From assembly GCF_000711225.1 (NCBI RefSeq), contig NZ_JOMG01000002.1:1314501-1378500 (forward strand): a stretch of DNA of 64,000 nt. Reading direction: 5' to 3'. The stretch is from Pelobacter seleniigenes DSM 18267 (GTDB lineage Bacteria; Desulfobacterota; Desulfuromonadia; Desulfuromonadales; Geopsychrobacteraceae). Under the pieces are notes generated by a model. That model made no database searches, was not told where the DNA came from, and saw only the letters and a list, made by a program, of their open reading frames with translations. Positions 25,942-37,009 of the stretch are shown here, piece after piece. How positions within the stretch are numbered: position 1 is the first letter of the stretch; every line of letters begins with the position of its first letter. The position numbers were made by a program, and so were the translations under genes.

Positions 25942-28900
25942 ATGGATCGATTCATGGACCCCGAAAATCAGTCGGATATTCGTCAAGCCACCGCCAACAG
26001 CCTGCTTGACGGTATCCGCCAGAACCCGCAAACCCTGGAAGTTCTTGGTTTACACGGTTCGGCCACAGCCTATTTGCTGGCCCGTCTGCTCCCGGAGGCC
26101 GACCGACCGCTGATCATCCTCTGCAGTGAGCAGGAACAGGCGCGGCAACTGGTTGACGAACTGCGCTTTTTTTCCTCCCGGCCGACCCAGATTGCCCTGC
26201 TGCCACACTGGGAGGTAAATCCCTACGACCCGCTGTCGCCCCACCCCGAACTGGAGGCCAACCGCATTGCGGCTTTGGCCGCCATCTCCACAAACCGGCT
26301 CAAAGCCCTGGTTGTCCCGGTCCGCTCCTTGCTGCAGAAAGTCATCCCCAGACAGATTCTGGACAGCATTTCCCTGCAGTTGCTCTGCGAAGAGGAGTAT
26401 GAGCGGGAATCGCTGCTGGAGACCTTCCTGCAACTCGGCTATCAACCGGTCCCGCTGGTTGAGGAACGCGGTAGCTTTGCTGTCCGCGGCGACATTATCG
26501 ATCTGTTTCCGCCGGATGCGGCGCAACCGGTGCGCCTTGATTTCTATGGCGACTTCATCGAACGGATGCGTCCGTTTGACCCGCTCACTCAGCGGACCGA
26601 AGCCGCACCCATCACCAGGCTGGAGTTGATCCCGGCCCGGGAAATGATCCTCCACGGTGCGTTCCTGGAGACTTTCGCCCAGAATCTCAAATTGCGCTGC
26701 GACGAACTGGCGATCCCGCGCAGCGAGCGGGAAGCGATCATGACCGAGCTGCGCGAAGGCATCCTGGCACCGGGGCGTTCGTTTCTCCTGCCGCTCAATT
26801 TTGCCGCGCTCGATTCCCTGGCCGATTACCTGCCCCAACAACGCGTTGTGCTCATCGATCCACCGGCGGTTGAACAGGCTATCGACCGGTTCCATCGAGA
26901 GATCCGTGATGGCGAGTCCCGGATGCGCGAGCAGGGGCTGATCCATGTCCGCCGTCAGGACCTTTACCTTGAACCGGATGAGGTCAAACCGTTCCTGCAT
27001 AGCTACGGCCGCCTTGAATTTTCCCAGTTGCAGGTGCTGCAGCTCGAAGATGAAAGGCAGCGCTATCAGTTCAACTGTCATGGCAACGGCACCCTGCGGG
27101 CCAAGCCGCAGGGCGACAAGGACGGTCTGGAACCGCTCCTGGAGCTACTCCACCGAAATACACAGCAGGGCTTAAAAACACTGCTGGTCTGCTATCAGCG
27201 CAGCCAGGCCGAGCGACTGCGGCAGTTGCTTCTCGGCCACGACATTGAGCTGACCATCAACCTCAACCAGCGCCTGGCGGATATTGCCGCCGGGGAGATC
27301 GGGTTGACCGTGGGCCAGGTCAGCAGCGGCTTTTTGCTGGTCAATGACAAGCTCAACATCATCTGCGAAGAAGAGATCTTCGGCCGCCGCAGCCATCGCC
27401 GCCAGAAATCCGGTCAACAGCGCGCCCGACAGCTGATGGCCAGCCTGGCCGAGTTGAAGGAAGGCGATTTTATCGTCCATACCGATCACGGCATCGGCCG
27501 CTACCTGGGCCTGTCGCACTTGGTGACCGGCACCATCGAAGGCGATTTCCTGCACCTGCAGTATGCCGGCAATGACAAGCTTTACCTGCCGATTGACCGC
27601 ATCGAAAAAATCCAAAAATATATCGGCGGCGAAGGCTACACCCCCAAACTTGACAAAATGGGCGGGCAGGGCTGGGAAAAAGCCCGCATCAAGGCCCGCG
27701 CCGCGGTGGAAGAACTGGCCCGCCAGCTGCTCGAACTCTATGCCAAACGGGAACTGCGCCAGGGGTTTGCATTTTCGCCGCCGGATCAGCTATTTCAGGA
27801 ATTCGAGGCGACCTTTCCCCATGAGGAGACCGTCGACCAGTTGCAGGCCATCAATGATACCCTCAGCGACATGCAATCCGCCAAACCGATGGATCGGCTG
27901 ATCTGCGGCGATGTCGGCTACGGGAAAACCGAAGTCGCCCTGCGCGCAGCGGTTAAGGCGGTGCTGGATAACAAGCAGGTTGCAGTCCTGGTCCCGACCA
28001 CGATTCTGGCCCGCCAGCATTGGGAAAGTTTCCGCCAGCGGCTGGCTGACTTCCCGATCCGGGTCGAGATGGTTTCCCGGTTTCGCTCCAGCGCGGAAAA
28101 TCGCAAGACTCTGGAGGCGGCAGCAGCCGGCCAGGTCGATATTTTGATCGGCACCCATCGCCTGCTGCAGCGGGATGTCCGCTTCAAGGACCTGGGCCTG
28201 CTGATTGTCGATGAAGAACAGCGCTTCGGCGTCAGCCACAAAGAAAAACTCAAACAGCTGCGCGCTGAAGTCGATATTCTGACCCTGACCGCAACACCGA
28301 TCCCCCGCACCCTGCATATGAGCATGACCGGGCTGCGCGACCTGTCGGTCATTGAGACCGCACCCGTCGACCGGCTCGCCATCCGCACCTATGTCACCCG
28401 CTTCGATGACGAGTTGATCCGCCAGGCGATCCTCCGTGAGCTGAAACGCGGCGGGCAGGTCTATTTCGTCCACAATCGGGTCCAAACCATTGCCGCCATG
28501 GCCGATCAGTTACGCCAGCTGGTGCCGGAGGCCAAGGTCGCCGTCGGCCACGGCCAGATGGCAGAAAAAGAGCTGGAACAGGTCATGCTCGACTTCATCG
28601 AAGGACGCAGCAACCTGCTGGTCGCTTCGACCATTATCGAGAACGGCCTGGATATCCCCCGGGCCAATACCATTATTGTCAACCGGGCCGACTGCTTCGG
28701 GCTTTCCCAGCTCTATCAACTGCGTGGCCGGGTCGGCCGCAGCGACCGCCGGGCCTATGCCTATCTGCTGATCCCGGGAGAAGCGGCCCTGACCCGGGAT
28801 GCGCGGGAGCGGCTGCGGGTTCTGCAGGAGCTGACCGAACTCGGTGCCGGCTTTCGGATCGCCAGTCACGACCTGGAACTACGCGGTGCCGGCGACCTGC

Positions 28901-29442
28901 TCGGTGGCAAGCAGTCCGGCCCCATCGCGGCTATCGGCTTCGAACTCTACACCGAGCTGCTGGAAGAGACCATCGCCCGACTGCGCGGGATTGCCCACCA
29001 GGATCGCATCGATCCGGAGATCAGACTCGGCCTGTCGGCCTTCCTGCCGGAAAAATACCTGCCCGATCCCAACCAGCGGCTGCAGTTTTACCAGCGCATG
29101 GCCGCGGCCGAAGATGACGAACAGCTGTTCGACCTCATTGAAGAGATGCGGGATCGCTATGGGGAGCTGCCGGCGGCAGGGGAAACCCTGGTCGCGGTCA
29201 TGCAATTGCGAATCCGCCTGAAAAAGCTGTATATTGAGCTGCTCGAATACGATGGGAAAAGACTCAACCTGCAGTTCCATTCAGCCACAACCGTGTCCCC
29301 GGAGCTGATTCGTAAGCTGATCCTGGAACAACCGGCTAAATACCGCTTGGGCGCCGATTTTAAACTCAGCATTGAGCTTGGTCGGTTGAAAAGCCCGGAA
29401 CTGCTGCTGGCCGTAAAAAAAGAATTGCAAGAATTTTTCTGA
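25942..29442 (+). CDS. mfd: Transcription-repair coupling factor Mfd
   Basis: 1166-residue DNA translocase that removes stalled RNA polymerase and recruits UvrA. The order is a UvrB-like N-terminal module (about 20-350), the RNA polymerase-interacting CarD-like domain (about 490-570, EGDFIVHTDHGIGRYLG), superfamily 2 helicase motor with Walker A GDVGYGKTE and DEEQ box, the TRG segment and the C-terminal regulatory domain. Full length. The start may be 25942 or the in-frame ATG at 25954; neither has a good ribosome site because the nadA terminator abuts them. uvrA, its partner, lies in the same block. Confidence 0.95.
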   Translation: MDRFMDPENQSDIRQATANSLLDGIRQNPQTLEVLGLHGSATAYLLARLLPEADRPLIILCSEQEQARQLVDELRFFSSRPTQIALLPHWEVNPYDPLSPHPELEANRIAALAAISTNRLKALVVPVRSLLQKVIPRQILDSISLQLLCEEEYERESLLETFLQLGYQPVPLVEERGSFAVRGDIIDLFPPDAAQPVRLDFYGDFIERMRPFDPLTQRTEAAPITRLELIPAREMILHGAFLETFAQNLKLRCDELAIPRSEREAIMTELREGILAPGRSFLLPLNFAALDSLADYLPQQRVVLIDPPAVEQAIDRFHREIRDGESRMREQGLIHVRRQDLYLEPDEVKPFLHSYGRLEFSQLQVLQLEDERQRYQFNCHGNGTLRAKPQGDKDGLEPLLELLHRNTQQGLKTLLVCYQRSQAERLRQLLLGHDIELTINLNQRLADIAAGEIGLTVGQVSSGFLLVNDKLNIICEEEIFGRRSHRRQKSGQQRARQLMASLAELKEGDFIVHTDHGIGRYLGLSHLVTGTIEGDFLHLQYAGNDKLYLPIDRIEKIQKYIGGEGYTPKLDKMGGQGWEKARIKARAAVEELARQLLELYAKRELRQGFAFSPPDQLFQEFEATFPHEETVDQLQAINDTLSDMQSAKPMDRLICGDVGYGKTEVALRAAVKAVLDNKQVAVLVPTTILARQHWESFRQRLADFPIRVEMVSRFRSSAENRKTLEAAAAGQVDILIGTHRLLQRDVRFKDLGLLIVDEEQRFGVSHKEKLKQLRAEVDILTLTATPIPRTLHMSMTGLRDLSVIETAPVDRLAIRTYVTRFDDELIRQAILRELKRGGQVYFVHNRVQTIAAMADQLRQLVPEAKVAVGHGQMAEKELEQVMLDFIEGRSNLLVASTIIENGLDIPRANTIIVNRADCFGLSQLYQLRGRVGRSDRRAYAYLLIPGEAALTRDARERLRVLQELTELGAGFRIASHDLELRGAGDLLGGKQSGPIAAIGFELYTELLEETIARLRGIAHQDRIDPEIRLGLSAFLPEKYLPDPNQRLQFYQRMAAAEDDEQLFDLIEEMRDRYGELPAAGETLVAVMQLRIRLKKLYIELLEYDGKRLNLQFHSATTVSPELIRKLILEQPAKYRLGADFKLSIELGRLKSPELLLAVKKELQEFF

Positions 29443-29489
29443 CTGTGATAGCGTCGTTTTCTGTTTTTTTCTAAAGGCTTATCAGTTTG

Positions 29490-30443
29490 ATGACTCTGCT
29501 CAAGTGTCTGTTCGGCATCCTGACCCTGATCCTGCTCGGCGGGCTGCCGGCCTGTGAAAAACCACAACCGCCATCGCCCCCCCTGATCGAGGTTGGAGCA
29601 CGACAATTGAGTCTGGAGCAGTTTGAGCGTGAAATGGCCCTGGCTTATCCCGATATCTCGGGACTGCCACTCAAGGAACAGTTTCTTCTCAAAAAACAGC
29701 TGGTCCATCAGTTGATCGATCGAGAACTGATTTTGGGTGAAGCCGCCCGCCTTGATGTCAAAATATCCCCTGACGAAATGGACGCCGCCCTGAACGAAGT
29801 CCGCGGCAGCTACAGTCAGGATGAGTTCAATGAGCTCATCCGTCAGGAAGGAAAAACCCTCGACAGCTGGCTGGCCGCACTGAAATTGCGGCTGATCACC
29901 GCCAAAGTCAGTACGGCGATTCTGGCTGACCAGGTGAAGGTTGCGGACCAGGAGGCCGAGGCGTATTATCTGGCCCATAAGGAGGATTATCGACGTCCGG
30001 TCGAGATCCGCGCCCGGCAGATGCTGTTTAAAACCCGCGAGGATGCACTCGACGTTTTGAGCATGCTCGATGATGGCGGCGATTTTGCCAAACTGGCCGA
30101 ACAGTATTCGCTGTCTCCGGACCATGAATCCGGGGGGGAACTCGGCTATTTCTCCCAAGGAACCCTGCCCAGGGAATTCGATCAGGTCCTGTTCCGCTTA
30201 CCGGTCGGCCAGGTCAGCAAGCCAGTCGAAAGCCCTTACGGCATTCACCTGTTTCTGGTCGAAAGCCGGCGGGCCGCCGGGCTGCGCCCGTTTGCCGCGG
30301 TCAAGGACGAGATCACGGCCATGCTGGTCCGGCAAAAAGAAGAAGACGTGTTCCGCCAGTGGCTCGAAAAGCTGCGCTCGACCGTCCGGGTCAAAGTCAA
30401 CTGGAACCTGCTCGACCCGCCCCAGACAGACAAGAATCTTTAA
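29490..30443 (+). CDS. Lipid-anchored parvulin peptidyl-prolyl isomerase
   Basis: 317-residue periplasmic folding factor. The signal peptide ends in the lipobox LPAC (near residue 22), so it should be a lipoprotein. A SurA-type N-terminal chaperone region (about 40-170) is followed by one complete parvulin domain (about 180-270; RARQMLF, SGGELGYFSQG, YGIHLFLV). It starts at ATG 29490; a TTG codon directly before is in frame. The next gene is a second SurA-like protein 18 bases downstream, so the two form an operon for outer-membrane protein biogenesis. Confidence 0.88.
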   Translation: MTLLKCLFGILTLILLGGLPACEKPQPPSPPLIEVGARQLSLEQFEREMALAYPDISGLPLKEQFLLKKQLVHQLIDRELILGEAARLDVKISPDEMDAALNEVRGSYSQDEFNELIRQEGKTLDSWLAALKLRLITAKVSTAILADQVKVADQEAEAYYLAHKEDYRRPVEIRARQMLFKTREDALDVLSMLDDGGDFAKLAEQYSLSPDHESGGELGYFSQGTLPREFDQVLFRLPVGQVSKPVESPYGIHLFLVESRRAAGLRPFAAVKDEITAMLVRQKEEDVFRQWLEKLRSTVRVKVNWNLLDPPQTDKNL

Positions 30444-30461
30444 CCTTAAAGGACTTATGAG

Positions 30462-31409
30462 ATGAATAAACGCGTGCTTTTCATTTTGCTGATCTTCGGG
30501 CTCTGCGCTTTGCCGGTCTCCGCCAAGACCCTCACCAAAGTTGCCGCCGTGGTCAATGATGAAATCATCACCAGTTACCAACTGGATCAGGCCCTGAAAG
30601 AAGCACTGGCGAATATCCCTGACCAGAACCGGCTGACCTCCGCCCAATTTGATCAGCTCAAAGCAAAAACCCTGCATAAACTGATCGGGGATAAACTTGT
30701 CGACCAGCGCATCAAAGAACTCGACCTGCAGGTCTCCGAAGCAGAGCTGAGCGCTGCCATTGATGATGTCCGCCGCAAAAACAACCTCACCGAGGAGGCT
30801 CTACAGCAGGCGCTGGCCGCCCAGGGGATGACCATGGCCAGCTACCGACAAAAAATCACCAAGGAGCTGTTACGCTATAAATTGATGGGGCGTGAAGTCA
30901 ACCACAAGGTTCTCGTCACCAGTGGCGAAGTGCGTGATTATTTTCGGGAACATATCGATGACTACCGGGTCCAGCCCAAAGTTCATGTCAAGGATATCGC
31001 CTACCCGATTCCGGCTGGCGCCAGTCAACAGGACCTTGAGAAATTGCAGAAGCAGGCAGAGTTGACCCGCCAGCTGCTGCTGGACGGGGAAGATTTTGAC
31101 AAGGTCGTGGCCGGCCAGGCCGATATCGCCAGCGGTATGGACATGGGCGAAGTGGTGGAAAAAGATTTGGCCGAACCACTGCAGAAGATTCTTGCCGGTC
31201 TGACTGCGGGACAAATCAGCGAACCGGTCCAGCTTAACGGCAAACTGCACTTGTTTGTGATCGCTGACCGCAATCCCGGGGATAGCCATCTGTTTGACCG
31301 GGTCAAAGATAAAATCGAGGACACGCTCAGGCAACAGAAAGCCGAAGCGCGCTACCAGGAATGGGAACAGGAAATTTACGATAAAGCTCACATCGACATC
31401 CGCATTTGA
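30462..31409 (+). CDS. surA: SurA-like periplasmic chaperone
   Basis: 315-residue exported protein with signal peptide (cleavage near PVSAK), a SurA N-terminal chaperone domain starting with the typical KVAAVVNDEIITSYQLDQ, and one parvulin-like domain (about 165-275) that lacks several active-site residues of PpiC, so it may be chaperone only. It follows a lipid-anchored parvulin gene in the same operon and is closed by a terminator. SurA escorts outer-membrane porins across the periplasm. Confidence 0.85.
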   Translation: MNKRVLFILLIFGLCALPVSAKTLTKVAAVVNDEIITSYQLDQALKEALANIPDQNRLTSAQFDQLKAKTLHKLIGDKLVDQRIKELDLQVSEAELSAAIDDVRRKNNLTEEALQQALAAQGMTMASYRQKITKELLRYKLMGREVNHKVLVTSGEVRDYFREHIDDYRVQPKVHVKDIAYPIPAGASQQDLEKLQKQAELTRQLLLDGEDFDKVVAGQADIASGMDMGEVVEKDLAEPLQKILAGLTAGQISEPVQLNGKLHLFVIADRNPGDSHLFDRVKDKIEDTLRQQKAEARYQEWEQEIYDKAHIDIRI

Positions 31410-31430
31410 ACGGACACCACCCGGTTTTCG

Positions 31431-31465
31431 CCCCCGTCTGCCCAGGCTGGCGGACGGGGGTCCTT
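31431..31465 (+). terminator. Rho-independent terminator after surA
   Basis: CCCCCGTCTGCC (31431-31442) pairs with GGCGGACGGGGG (31449-31460), one wobble, followed by TCCTTTT. Confidence 0.8.
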
Positions 31466-31546
31466 TTCCCGCTGGAGCTTGTCTCCGGATTGCCGCTTCC
31501 GTTATAGTGGTCTATTGCCGATTTTTATCCTGAAGCGGAAGAAAAC

Positions 31547-32542
31547 ATGCAACCATTGCTCCTGACCATGGGTGACCCGACCGGGGTCGGCCCCGAACTG
31601 ATCATAAAAACACTCCTCGCCGGACATTTTGCCGATCTGCAGCACCCGGTCTGCGCGGTCGGCGATATCGCTGTTCTTAACAAGGCCGCCGCTGTTTTCG
31701 GCCTGCAGCCCGTCATCCGGCAGCTTGCCGAGGACCTGTTCCAGCTCGACCTGGGTAGCCAGAGACTGCAGGTGCGGAGCGTTTCACAGCTCAGCCCGCG
31801 GGAACTGATTTACGGCCACCCGAACCTGGCCTGTGGCAAAGCCATGGCGGATTATGTCGAACGGGCCATCGCTGGCTGCCTGAACAACGAGGCTGCCGGG
31901 ATCGTGACCTGCCCGATCAATAAAGCCGCCATCAATGCCAGCGGCTGTCATTTTCCCGGCCATACCGAACTGTTGGCCGAACGTTGCGGTGTCGACAAGG
32001 TGGTCATGATGCTGGCCGGACCGCAACTGAAGGTCTGCCTGGTCACCACGCACCTCGCTTACGCCGATGTTCCGGCGGCCCTGAGCCAGGCCGAAATCCT
32101 GCAGACCATCCGCATTACCGCGACCAGTCTGGAGAAACAATTCGCCGTCGCCAAACCGCGCCTGGCCGTTTTGGCCCTCAATCCCCATGCCGGAGAGGGT
32201 GGGCTGTTCGGCGGCGAAGAAACCCGACTGATCGCTCCAGCCATTGCCGCGGCACAAGCCGAAGGAATTATTGCCGACGGCCCGCACAGTGCCGATACCC
32301 TGTTCCACTTTGCCGCCCGCGGCAGCCATGATGCGGTCATCTGCATGTATCACGATCAGGGGCTCATCCCCCTGAAACTGCTTCACTTCGATGACGCCGT
32401 CAACGTCACGCTGGGCCTGCCCATTGTCAGGACCAGCGTGGACCACGGCACGGCCTACAACCTGGCCGGGCAGGGCAAGGCCAGTATCGCCAGCCTGGTT
32501 GCCGCATTAAAGATGGCGGACCATATGGCCCTTAATCGCTGA
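31547..32542 (+). CDS. pdxA: 4-hydroxythreonine-4-phosphate dehydrogenase PdxA
   Basis: 331-residue metal- and NAD-dependent enzyme of the DXP-dependent pyridoxal phosphate route. Seen motifs: [10 protein letters not shown] near the start, the metal-binding His in [23 protein letters not shown], and the second metal site [10 protein letters not shown]. Length matches the family. It precedes uvrA by 40 bases on the same strand, likely in one transcript, and follows a terminator, so a promoter should lie between 31466 and 31546. Confidence 0.93.
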   Translation: MQPLLLTMGDPTGVGPELIIKTLLAGHFADLQHPVCAVGDIAVLNKAAAVFGLQPVIRQLAEDLFQLDLGSQRLQVRSVSQLSPRELIYGHPNLACGKAMADYVERAIAGCLNNEAAGIVTCPINKAAINASGCHFPGHTELLAERCGVDKVVMMLAGPQLKVCLVTTHLAYADVPAALSQAEILQTIRITATSLEKQFAVAKPRLAVLALNPHAGEGGLFGGEETRLIAPAIAAAQAEGIIADGPHSADTLFHFAARGSHDAVICMYHDQGLIPLKLLHFDDAVNVTLGLPIVRTSVDHGTAYNLAGQGKASIASLVAALKMADHMALNR

Positions 32543-32582
32543 ACACTATGACTCTTTCTCTTCCTCTGAACCCTGGTTTGCT

Positions 32583-35435
32583 ATGATCGACAAAATCCAA
32601 ATCCGCGGTGCCCGCGAGCACAATCTGAAGAATATCGATATTGACATTCCCCGCGATCAGCTGGTCGTCATTACCGGCGTTTCCGGCTCGGGGAAAAGTA
32701 CCCTGGCGTTTGATACCATTTATGCCGAGGGACAGCGCCGCTATGTCGAAAGCCTGTCCGCCTACGCGCGCCAATTTCTTGAGCAAATGGAGAAGCCGGA
32801 TGTCGATCAGATCGACGGACTGTCCCCGGCCATTTCCATTGAGCAGAAAACCACCTCCAAGAACCCCCGCTCCACGGTCGGCACGGTCACCGAAATCTAC
32901 GATTACTTGCGCCTGCTCTACGCCCGCGTCGGTGAGATTCTGTGCCATCGCTGCGGTCAAAAAATCAAGCCCCAGACCGTTGAACAGATGGTTGACCAGA
33001 TTCTGCAGCTGCCGGACAAGACCCGACTCATGGTCATGGCGCCCATCGTCCGTGAACGCAAGGGGGAATACCGCAAGGAGCTCGCCCAGCTGCAGGCGGA
33101 CGGCTTTGTCCGCATCCGCATCGACGGCGTCATGCACGAGCTCGGCGATAAAATCGAGCTGGACAAGCAGAAGAAACACAGCCTTGAAGTCGTTGTCGAC
33201 CGGTTGGTGATGAAAGCGGATATCCAAACCCGCCTGGCCGATTCCATTGAAACCGCCTTGCGGCTGGCCGACGGTCTGGTTCGGATCGAGATTCCGGACG
33301 GGGAGAGCCGCTTGTTTTCCGCCAAGCACGCCTGTATCGAATGTGGCCTGTCTTACCCGGAGATCACCCCGCGGATGTTTTCCTTCAACAATCCCCATGG
33401 TGCCTGCCCTGACTGCAGCGGCCTGGGGACGCGAATGTTTTTCGATCGCGAACAGGTCGTCCCCAATCCGGAGCTTTCTCTGCGCGAAGGCGCGGTCATC
33501 CCCTGGGATACCCGCACCGGTTATTATTATCAGGCCCTGCTCGAAGCATTGGCCAGTCATTATCAGTTCGATATCCGCACCCCCTTCGGCAAAATTCCGG
33601 AACCGATTCAGCAGATCATCCTCTACGGCTCCGGGGAAGAGAACGTGCGCTTCTTCTACGACCAGGGTGACCGCCGCCATTTTTATGAAAAACCCTTTGA
33701 AGGGGTCATTCCCAACCTGGAGCGGCGCTATCATGAAACGGATTCGGACAGCGTCCGCGAGAATCTTGAACGCTTTATGAGCGTGATTCCCTGCCAGACC
33801 TGTAATGGCGCCCGGCTGCGGCCGGAAGCCCTCCATGTCACCATTGGCGAGCAAAACATCCAGCAGGTGACCGCCCTGTCCATTGCTGAAGCGGAAACTT
33901 TTTTCAAAGGCCTGGAACTGCCCCCGAAGGCCATGGAGATCGCCCGGCGGATTCTCAAGGAAATCCGCGAACGGCTCTCCTTTCTGTCCCATGTCGGCCT
34001 GGACTATCTGACCCTGGACCGCAGTGCCGGCACCTTGAGCGGTGGTGAAGGACAGCGGATCAGGTTGGCCACCCAGATCGGCTCTTCATTGACCGGGGTG
34101 CTCTATATCCTGGACGAACCGTCTATCGGCCTGCATCAGCGTGACAATCAGCGCCTGCTGATGACCCTGAAACGGCTGCGCGATCTAGGTAATACCGTGC
34201 TGGTGGTTGAACATGACGAGGAGACCATCGGTGCGGCCGACCATGTTATCGACATGGGCCCCGCCGCTGGGGTCCACGGCGGCGAAGTGGTCGCCCAGGG
34301 CACCCCGGAAGAAGTGATGGCCGTGCCCGGTTCGCTGACCGGGGAATACCTTTCCGGGCAGCGACAGATCCCGGTGCCCGAGTTACGCCGCGGCACCGAC
34401 CGCTGGCTGGAGGTTATCGGCGCCCGAGCCAATAACCTGCGCGATATCGATGTTAAAATTCCCCTCGGCGTGCTGACCTGCTTTACCGGGGTTTCCGGCT
34501 CGGGCAAATCGTCCCTGGTGATCGAAACCCTGTACAAGGCCCTTGCCCAGCGCCTGCACCGCGCCCGCGACAAGTCCGGTCCGGTCAAGGATATCCGCGG
34601 GCTCGAGCAGCTCGACAAGGTCATTGATATCGACCAGTCCCCCATCGGCCGAACTCCCCGCTCCAATCCGGCCACCTATACCGGGGTATTCACCGACATC
34701 CGTGAACTGTTCGCGCAGCTGCCCGAGGCAAAAATCCGCGGCTACAAACCGGGCCGCTTCTCCTTTAATGTCAAAGGCGGCCGCTGCGAAGCCTGCAGCG
34801 GCGACGGGATCATTAAGATCGAAATGCACTTCCTGCCCGATGTTTATGTCCAATGTGAAGTCTGCAAAGGCGCCCGCTACAACCGGGAAACCCTGGAGGT
34901 CAAGTACAAAGGCAAAAGCATTGCCGAAGTGCTCGACATGACGGTCAATCAGGCCAGCCACTTCCTGGAGAACATCCCGAAAATCAGCAATAAGCTGGAG
35001 ACCATCCGTGACGTCGGCCTCGGCTACATCAAGTTGGGCCAAAGTGCCACCACCCTCTCCGGCGGCGAGGCCCAGCGGGTTAAGCTGGCGCGGGAGCTGG
35101 GCAAACGCGCAACCGGCAAGACCATCTACATCCTTGACGAGCCGACTACGGGACTGCATTTCGCGGATATCCACAAACTGCTGGAGGTTTTGAACCGGCT
35201 GGTTGAAACCGGCAATACCGTGGTGGTCATCGAACACAATCTCGACGTCATCAAGACCGCCGACTATGTCATCGACCTGGGTCCGGAGGGCGGCCGCAAC
35301 GGTGGCCTGATTGTGGCCAGCGGAACCCCCGAGGAGGTCGCCGCCTGTGCCGAATCCCATACCGGACAGTTCTTGAGCCCTTATCTGAGCAGCGAAGTCG
35401 GACAATACGCAAAATCTGCACAGGCTGACAAATAA
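32583..35435 (+). CDS. uvrA: Excinuclease ABC subunit UvrA
   Basis: 950-residue damage-sensing ATPase of nucleotide excision repair, full length. Two ABC modules are visible: Walker [10 protein letters not shown] and GVSGSGKSS, signatures LSGGEGQR and LSGGEAQR, and three zinc modules (CHRCGQ; CIECGL...CPDCSG; CEACSG...CEVCKG). The ribosome site for ATG 32583 is weak. Sharing a neighbourhood with mfd fits the transcription-coupled repair pathway. Confidence 0.97.
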   Translation: MIDKIQIRGAREHNLKNIDIDIPRDQLVVITGVSGSGKSTLAFDTIYAEGQRRYVESLSAYARQFLEQMEKPDVDQIDGLSPAISIEQKTTSKNPRSTVGTVTEIYDYLRLLYARVGEILCHRCGQKIKPQTVEQMVDQILQLPDKTRLMVMAPIVRERKGEYRKELAQLQADGFVRIRIDGVMHELGDKIELDKQKKHSLEVVVDRLVMKADIQTRLADSIETALRLADGLVRIEIPDGESRLFSAKHACIECGLSYPEITPRMFSFNNPHGACPDCSGLGTRMFFDREQVVPNPELSLREGAVIPWDTRTGYYYQALLEALASHYQFDIRTPFGKIPEPIQQIILYGSGEENVRFFYDQGDRRHFYEKPFEGVIPNLERRYHETDSDSVRENLERFMSVIPCQTCNGARLRPEALHVTIGEQNIQQVTALSIAEAETFFKGLELPPKAMEIARRILKEIRERLSFLSHVGLDYLTLDRSAGTLSGGEGQRIRLATQIGSSLTGVLYILDEPSIGLHQRDNQRLLMTLKRLRDLGNTVLVVEHDEETIGAADHVIDMGPAAGVHGGEVVAQGTPEEVMAVPGSLTGEYLSGQRQIPVPELRRGTDRWLEVIGARANNLRDIDVKIPLGVLTCFTGVSGSGKSSLVIETLYKALAQRLHRARDKSGPVKDIRGLEQLDKVIDIDQSPIGRTPRSNPATYTGVFTDIRELFAQLPEAKIRGYKPGRFSFNVKGGRCEACSGDGIIKIEMHFLPDVYVQCEVCKGARYNRETLEVKYKGKSIAEVLDMTVNQASHFLENIPKISNKLETIRDVGLGYIKLGQSATTLSGGEAQRVKLARELGKRATGKTIYILDEPTTGLHFADIHKLLEVLNRLVETGNTVVVIEHNLDVIKTADYVIDLGPEGGRNGGLIVASGTPEEVAACAESHTGQFLSPYLSSEVGQYAKSAQADK

Positions 35436-35673
35436 TGTCGCTGAATTAGAAATTTAACCCTTGCCGCCAACGCGTCGATAAGATGCGGGCAGTTCATGAA
35501 GGAAAGTTATCTGCGCTGAATCAAATCATTTATAATTTTTTTTCCTGCTCCGGCCAGATAATCGCGGAGACCGGCGATTAAGGGCACAGGCATTGCAGAT
35601 TAACAATGACCAAGAAGTTAAACTCAACAGTTTCCAGTACAGTTTTTTAGAAGTTGCGTAGCTGGAGCAGCAA

Positions 35674-36075
35674 ATGAAAAGTTATAAAATGATAAGTAAA
35701 TGTGTCGCCATGATCCTGTTGTTGGTCTTTCTGAGCGCATGCGCTTCGCAACAGGCCCTGATTCAGTCCGAACCACCCGGAGCGATTGTCATGATCAACG
35801 GCCAGGCCGTCGGCCAGACCCCGCTCTACTATGACTATAAATTAAGCAGTGGGAAGCAACACCAGGTCTCGATTTCTCACCAGGGCTATGAGGAAATCGA
35901 TCTGACCATTACGGCGGATAAGACCGATACCGGGGCGCTGAAGCGCTGGCTCATGGCCGGCGTGGTCTGGAGCCCGCTGTGGCTGGGAACCCTGTTCACC
36001 AAAAAGCTCAAAGAAAGCTACCTGTTCGTCATGAAGCGTGAAACGCCGCAGTTGACCGCTAAACTGGAGCAGTAA
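35674..36075 (+). CDS. PEGA-domain lipoprotein
   Basis: 133-residue lipoprotein with lipobox LSAC (Cys23) and a PEGA domain (about 30-85: SEPPGAIVMINGQAVGQTPL). A hydrophobic segment (WLMAGVVWSPLWLGTLF, about 92-108) follows. PEGA domains are common in cell-surface proteins; specific function unknown. GGAG precedes the ATG. The 238-base gap before it (35436-35673) shows no gene. A strong terminator closes it. Confidence 0.75.
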   Translation: MKSYKMISKCVAMILLLVFLSACASQQALIQSEPPGAIVMINGQAVGQTPLYYDYKLSSGKQHQVSISHQGYEEIDLTITADKTDTGALKRWLMAGVVWSPLWLGTLFTKKLKESYLFVMKRETPQLTAKLEQ

Positions 36076-36095
36076 GCAGCAAACATCTGGAGTTA

Positions 36096-36138
36096 CCAAA
36101 CAAAAAAGCTGTCCCGCCCGGGCAGCTTTTTTGTTTGG
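36096..36138 (+). terminator. Terminator after the PEGA lipoprotein
   Basis: A perfect 16-bp stem, CCAAACAAAAAAGCTG (36096-36111) with its complement at 36123-36138, with T-rich 3' arm; symmetrical, so it can work in both directions. Confidence 0.85.
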
Positions 36139-36336
36139 TGAAATACCGACTGCTCCCGCTCAGGCCTCTTCATCTTTTCACCCCCGCACAACCTTTGCAT
36201 TATCAGCCTGCCGGCAAAGTTGACAGGCTGATAATGTCCTCGTTCCCGGTTGGCTCTTGGCAATCCGATTTTTGTCGACTATGATAGAAACCTGTATCGA
36301 ACCGACATCGACCAGAATCGATTCATGGAGTCAACG

Positions 36337-36669
36337 ATGGCTATCAAAAAATGTCCACAGTGTGGAGAACCCCTCAAAGGTGAGTACTGGTGCAACAGCT
36401 GCAAAACAGTCCTTAAATGCCCGTTGCCCGGTTGCGAAGCGACGGTCAAGCCTGGTGCCACTGAATGTCCGCGCTGCGGCCTTTTTTTCGAAGATTATCT
36501 GAAAAGCAGAAAGATGTACCGTCGCTGTCCGAAATGTAAGAAAAAGCAGGGTCTCTCCGAACAACAGTGCCGCTTTTGCCGCCACTGGTTCAATTGTCCG
36601 ACCTGCGGTGAAAAAGTCTCCACCAATACCGTCCTAACCTGCCCCCGTTGCGGAACCTCCTTACGCTGA
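36337..36669 (+). CDS. Multi-zinc-ribbon protein
   Basis: A 110-residue protein made almost wholly of zinc-ribbon halves: CPQCGEPL..CNSC, CPLPGC..CPRCG, CPKCKK..CRFC and CPTCGE..CPRCG, giving about four zinc sites. The start at 36337 follows GGAG; in-frame upstream starts lack support. No enzymatic domain. Such proteins often bind nucleic acid or other proteins; nothing around it defines a role. Confidence 0.7.
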   Translation: MAIKKCPQCGEPLKGEYWCNSCKTVLKCPLPGCEATVKPGATECPRCGLFFEDYLKSRKMYRRCPKCKKKQGLSEQQCRFCRHWFNCPTCGEKVSTNTVLTCPRCGTSLR

Positions 36670-36675
36670 TCCTTC

Positions 36676-36875
36676 ATCTCCGGCTGCGCCTCTGACCGCC
36701 CAGCCGGAGATCAGTAAAAACACCTACTTTTTCAACAGCTTGATAGACAGAAAGAGACAAACCTGATAATCTTTCTGGACCTTTCATGTTGCTTCGCCGG
36801 TCACTGAATCCGTTTATTCAGACCGGCCGCAACGGGAATCCGATCCCGCCGGAGCAGGTTTATTGAGCCTGCTCC
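36676..36875. other. Intergenic hairpins between the zinc-ribbon gene and cls
   Basis: Two stems are visible in the 340-base gap: ATCTCCGGCTG (36676-36686) with CAGCCGGAGAT (36701-36711), and GGAGCAGG (36851-36858) with CCTGCTCC (36868-36875). Neither has a strong U-run. No gene is seen here. Confidence 0.4.
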
Positions 36876-37009
36876 TTTGCCCATGGACTCAAGCGGCTGT
36901 ATTTTCACAACCGGATCGGTTTCGGGAATGATTTTTCCATTGCAATGAGTGGCTCAATGATGAGCCCTTGAGACTGTTCACAACAGTCCGCCAATGCACC
37001 GGGAGGCCC

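Noticed and set aside
32532-33992. 486-codon minus-strand frame opposite uvrA
   Set aside because: It lies wholly opposite a clearly conserved gene and has no recognisable domain or ribosome site.
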